Positions 62,979 to 64,000 of a stretch of 64,000 nt of DNA are shown here, piece after piece (the first letter of the stretch is position 1; every line of letters starts with the position of its first letter). This stretch comes from Balneola vulgaris DSM 17893 (lineage in GTDB: Bacteria; Bacteroidota; Rhodothermia; Balneolales; Balneolaceae). The notes under the pieces were generated by a model. That model was given only the letters and a program-made list of their open reading frames with translations. It was not told the origin of the DNA and ran no database searches. The stretch covers positions 35,348 through 99,347 of the forward strand of contig NZ_AQXH01000006.1 in the NCBI RefSeq assembly GCF_000375465.1, written 5' to 3'. Position numbers and translations under genes: made by a program.

Positions 62979-63351
62979 TTATGCTACTTAACTAAAAATA
63001 AATGCTAAAACTCATACTTGGTTTAATTGCCACAATTATCGGGGTAGCTATTATTTTAAAAACCTATATGAACTGGCGAAAACACAATTCCGGTTTTAGA
63101 GAATCAAAAAAAGCTAGTCCAACTAGTGATCACAGTTTTGTAGGTTTAGAGCGTGGTTATATTTTTGGTGCTTTTTTATTGATTTCTGGCCTTTATTTTG
63201 TTGTTGGTTTCTTTCAGTAAACACACTCAGTAGCATAACAAGCGCATCAATGGGACGCTGCCCGAATCCTTCCTTCTGCTCTTGCAGTTAAGTAATTATT
63301 TCTGCTACTTCTGGTTAAACCAATCCGCAGCGCCCATTATGCGCTGGGTCG
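62979..63351 (+). mobile_element. Integron gene cassette 1
   Basis: The 373-bp cassette starts at TTATGC just after the attI crossover G and ends at the G of attC1's right core. Its first bases (G)TTATGC are the exact complement of GCATAAC, the left core of attC1, as required for a circular cassette. It carries one ORF in the array direction. Confidence 0.9.
63002..63220 (+). CDS. Cassette-encoded small two-helix membrane protein, unknown function
   Basis: The 72-residue protein has two hydrophobic helices: LILGLIATIIGVAIILKTY at about 4-22 and YIFGAFLLISGLYFVVGFF at about 53-71. A basic, polar loop (NWRKHNSGFRESKKASPTS) lies between them. I do not recognise a family. It fills the cassette between its left border and attC1, and its stop is 12 bases before attC1. 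The codon use is visibly more AT-rich than in the housekeeping genes to the left, as is usual for cassette genes of mixed origin. No clear Shine-Dalgarno is seen. Confidence 0.75.
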   Translation: MLKLILGLIATIIGVAIILKTYMNWRKHNSGFRESKKASPTSDHSFVGLERGYIFGAFLLISGLYFVVGFFQ

Positions 63352-63357
63352 TTATGT
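63233..63357 (+). other. attC recombination site of cassette 1
   Basis: The site runs from the left core GCATAAC (63233-63239) to the right core GTTATGT (63351-63357), about 125 bases. The outer arms pair as GCGCAT-AATGGG-CGCTG against CAGCGCCCATTATGCGC, with one extra C and one extra A on the left arm. Those are the extrahelical bases that mark attC hairpins and set strand choice. The centre is a variable loop. TAACAAGCG after the left core resembles Vibrio repeats. Confidence 0.92.
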
Positions 63358-63691
63358 GGCTTTAAAACTGATGAAAATTTGGCTAAAAATAGCATCGTTG
63401 ATTGGAGCAGCTTTAGTTGGTGGTCTTGCTGTATTTTTATTAATCGTCACATATTTAAACTTCGCTCTTCTTCTGCTATTTGACGGGAATGAATTTTTGG
63501 TTCAATTTTTTAATCTATTCATTTTCTTTTTAGTCACATTTTTAGTTTTCAAAAAATTAGATAAACTCCTTCAACAAAAATTTTCTACTAATCAAAACAA
63601 ATCAGCCACATAACAAGCGTTTCAAGCGGACTCGGACTGTGGTCGGGACTTTAATAAATTAAACCAGACTCGCCGCTTAAACGCGGGGTCG
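63352..63691 (+). mobile_element. Integron gene cassette 2
   Basis: The 340-bp cassette starts (G)TTATGTG, the exact reverse complement of CACATAAC, the left end of attC2 (8 bases). It ends at the G of the attC2 right core. It encodes one small membrane protein in the array direction. Confidence 0.9.
63371..63613 (+). CDS. Cassette-encoded small membrane protein, unknown function
   Basis: From the ATG at 63371 the protein has about 80 residues with two hydrophobic helices (IASLIGAALVGGLAVFLLIV and FFNLFIFFLVTFLVF) and a basic C-terminus (KKLDKLLQQKF). An in-frame GTG at 63356 would start it inside the attC1 right core and add 5 residues. The ATG is preferred because it gives a normal MKIWLK start. 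The stop TAA lies inside the left core of attC2. I do not recognise the family. Gene and attC fill the cassette almost completely. Confidence 0.72.
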   Translation: MKIWLKIASLIGAALVGGLAVFLLIVTYLNFALLLLFDGNEFLVQFFNLFIFFLVTFLVFKKLDKLLQQKFSTNQNKSAT

Positions 63692-63697
63692 TTATAC
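63608..63697 (+). other. attC recombination site of cassette 2
   Basis: The site runs from the left core ACATAAC (63608-63614) to the right core GTTATAC (63691-63697), about 90 bases. Outer arms pair as GCGTTT-AAGCGG against CCGCTTAAACGC, again with one extra C and one extra A on the left arm at the same places as in attC1. The inner part is shorter than in attC1. Confidence 0.92.
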
Positions 63698-64000
63698 AAC
63701 CTTGATCTATGAATAAATATCAGGTCATGCTTAGAGGTGAAAACTTCTTACTCGATTTTGTTGATAAGGAAAAAAAGTGTGGTTTCTTTACCACCATTTG
63801 GGTTGAGGCGAAAGATTATGAAGAAGCTGAGCTAAATGCAGTTGCTAAAGTAAAAGTAGAAAAAGATTTAAGAACAGGGCTTCTTAATAAACCTGAAGAT
63901 TCACCAATGATTTATTTAGAAAAAATTCGTCAATTAGAATCAGGAGAAAAGTTACAAGAAAATGGTGGTAGAACCTTTTTTATTGAAACTGACGATAAAG
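63692..64000 (+). mobile_element. Integron gene cassette 3 (partial, runs off the window)
   Basis: Starts with (G)TTATACAACC after the attC2 crossover and contains an open reading frame to the window end. Its own attC is outside; its left core should read GTTGTATAAC, the complement of the cassette start. Confidence 0.85.
63709..64000 (+). CDS. Cassette-encoded soluble protein, unknown function (partial)
   Basis: The frame is open from the ATG at 63709 for 97 codons to the window edge. It begins MNKYQVMLRGENFLLDF and includes KKCGFFTTIWVEAKDYEEAEL and the charged end GGRTFFIETDDK. It is soluble-looking, with alternating strands and one helix, unlike the membrane proteins of cassettes 1 and 2. 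I do not recognise a family. It starts 12 bases after the attC2 right core, the usual position for a cassette gene. Confidence 0.75.
   Translation, partial: MNKYQVMLRGENFLLDFVDKEKKCGFFTTIWVEAKDYEEAELNAVAKVKVEKDLRTGLLNKPEDSPMIYLEKIRQLESGEKLQENGGRTFFIETDDK

Larger units (their letters stand above)
62773..62984 (+). other. attI-like integration region of the integron
   Basis: The stretch between intI and the first cassette ends in the core GTTATGC (62978-62984), and the crossover should lie between G62978 and T62979. It holds an 18-bp direct repeat (62843-62860 and 62927-62944, 17 of 18 identical). An inverted 13-bp copy at 62883-62895 is perfectly complementary to 62927-62939. These could be IntI-binding repeats or part of the promoters of intI and the cassettes. 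No -35/-10 pair is clear enough to call. Confidence 0.75.

Noticed and set aside
63002..63613. Toxin-antitoxin pair in the first two cassettes
   Set aside because: The proteins lie in separate cassettes with attC between, share no known toxin or antitoxin motif, and nothing in the sequence shows a pairing.
63225..63700. CRISPR array
   Set aside because: The repeats differ in length and in their centre and are attC hairpins at cassette ends, with no evenly spaced identical repeats and no cas gene.

Overview
The window looks like a chromosomal segment of a free-living, Gram-negative, Bacteroidota-type bacterium. The best guess is the Balneolaceae/Rhodothermia lineage. The evidence is type IX secretion genes (porQ, porX), a secreted metalloprotease ending in an NYPNPFNP-type sorting tail, a SusC/SusD pair, many lipoproteins and moderate GC. 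The lineage is an inference from gene content, because no 16S rRNA gene is present.

Layout. 0-7 kb: a cut-off mlaF-like ATPase with its mlaE-like permease, then divergently porQ, a K+ channel with RCK domain, aroC, a TPR protein, a LysM/RlpA-like protein, a CPBP protease and an ECF sigma factor. 7-12 kb: a PorY-like histidine kinase, then the protein quality-control block tig-clpP-clpX and tRNA-Leu(UAG), all on the minus strand. 12-23 kb: cutA, a crotonase, a REC-GAF regulator, HtrA, an NrnA-like phosphoesterase, thiamine pyrophosphokinase facing a PnuC/PnuT transporter, tsaE-porX, a ComEA-like protein, an RluA-type pseudouridine synthase and trhO. 23-34.5 kb: the T9SS-sorted metalloprotease, hemW, gamma carbonic anhydrase, DsbA, a cysteine desulfurase divergent from nadC-nadA, a PqqB-like hydrolase and a serine hydrolase. 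34.5-39 kb: SusD and SusC. 39-44 kb: two tandem copies of a three-gene set of pilin-like membrane proteins. 44-60.6 kb: carbohydrate and peptide metabolism, a methyltransferase, an ECF sigma/anti-sigma-like pair, DsbA/FrnE, DUF2911 and M28 proteins, and an SDR-ALDH-quinone oxidoreductase operon, ending with a lone receiver protein.

60.6-64 kb is different. A 1.2 kb gene-free stretch of degenerate hairpin repeats precedes a complete integron: an IntI-family integrase on the minus strand, an attI-like region with an 18-bp repeat, and an array of cassettes in the opposite orientation. Two full attC sites are readable (63233-63357 and 63608-63697). Each cassette's first bases are exactly complementary to the left core of its own attC, so the cassette borders can be placed to the base. 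The array runs off the right edge inside a third cassette.

Main points to follow up: the integron and its unknown cassettes; the duplicated pilin-like trio that lacks a prepilin cleavage motif; a ClpP whose catalytic Asp position is Asn; a crotonase lacking the second catalytic Glu; and the T9SS regulator PorX with a possible PorY partner in the same 12 kb.
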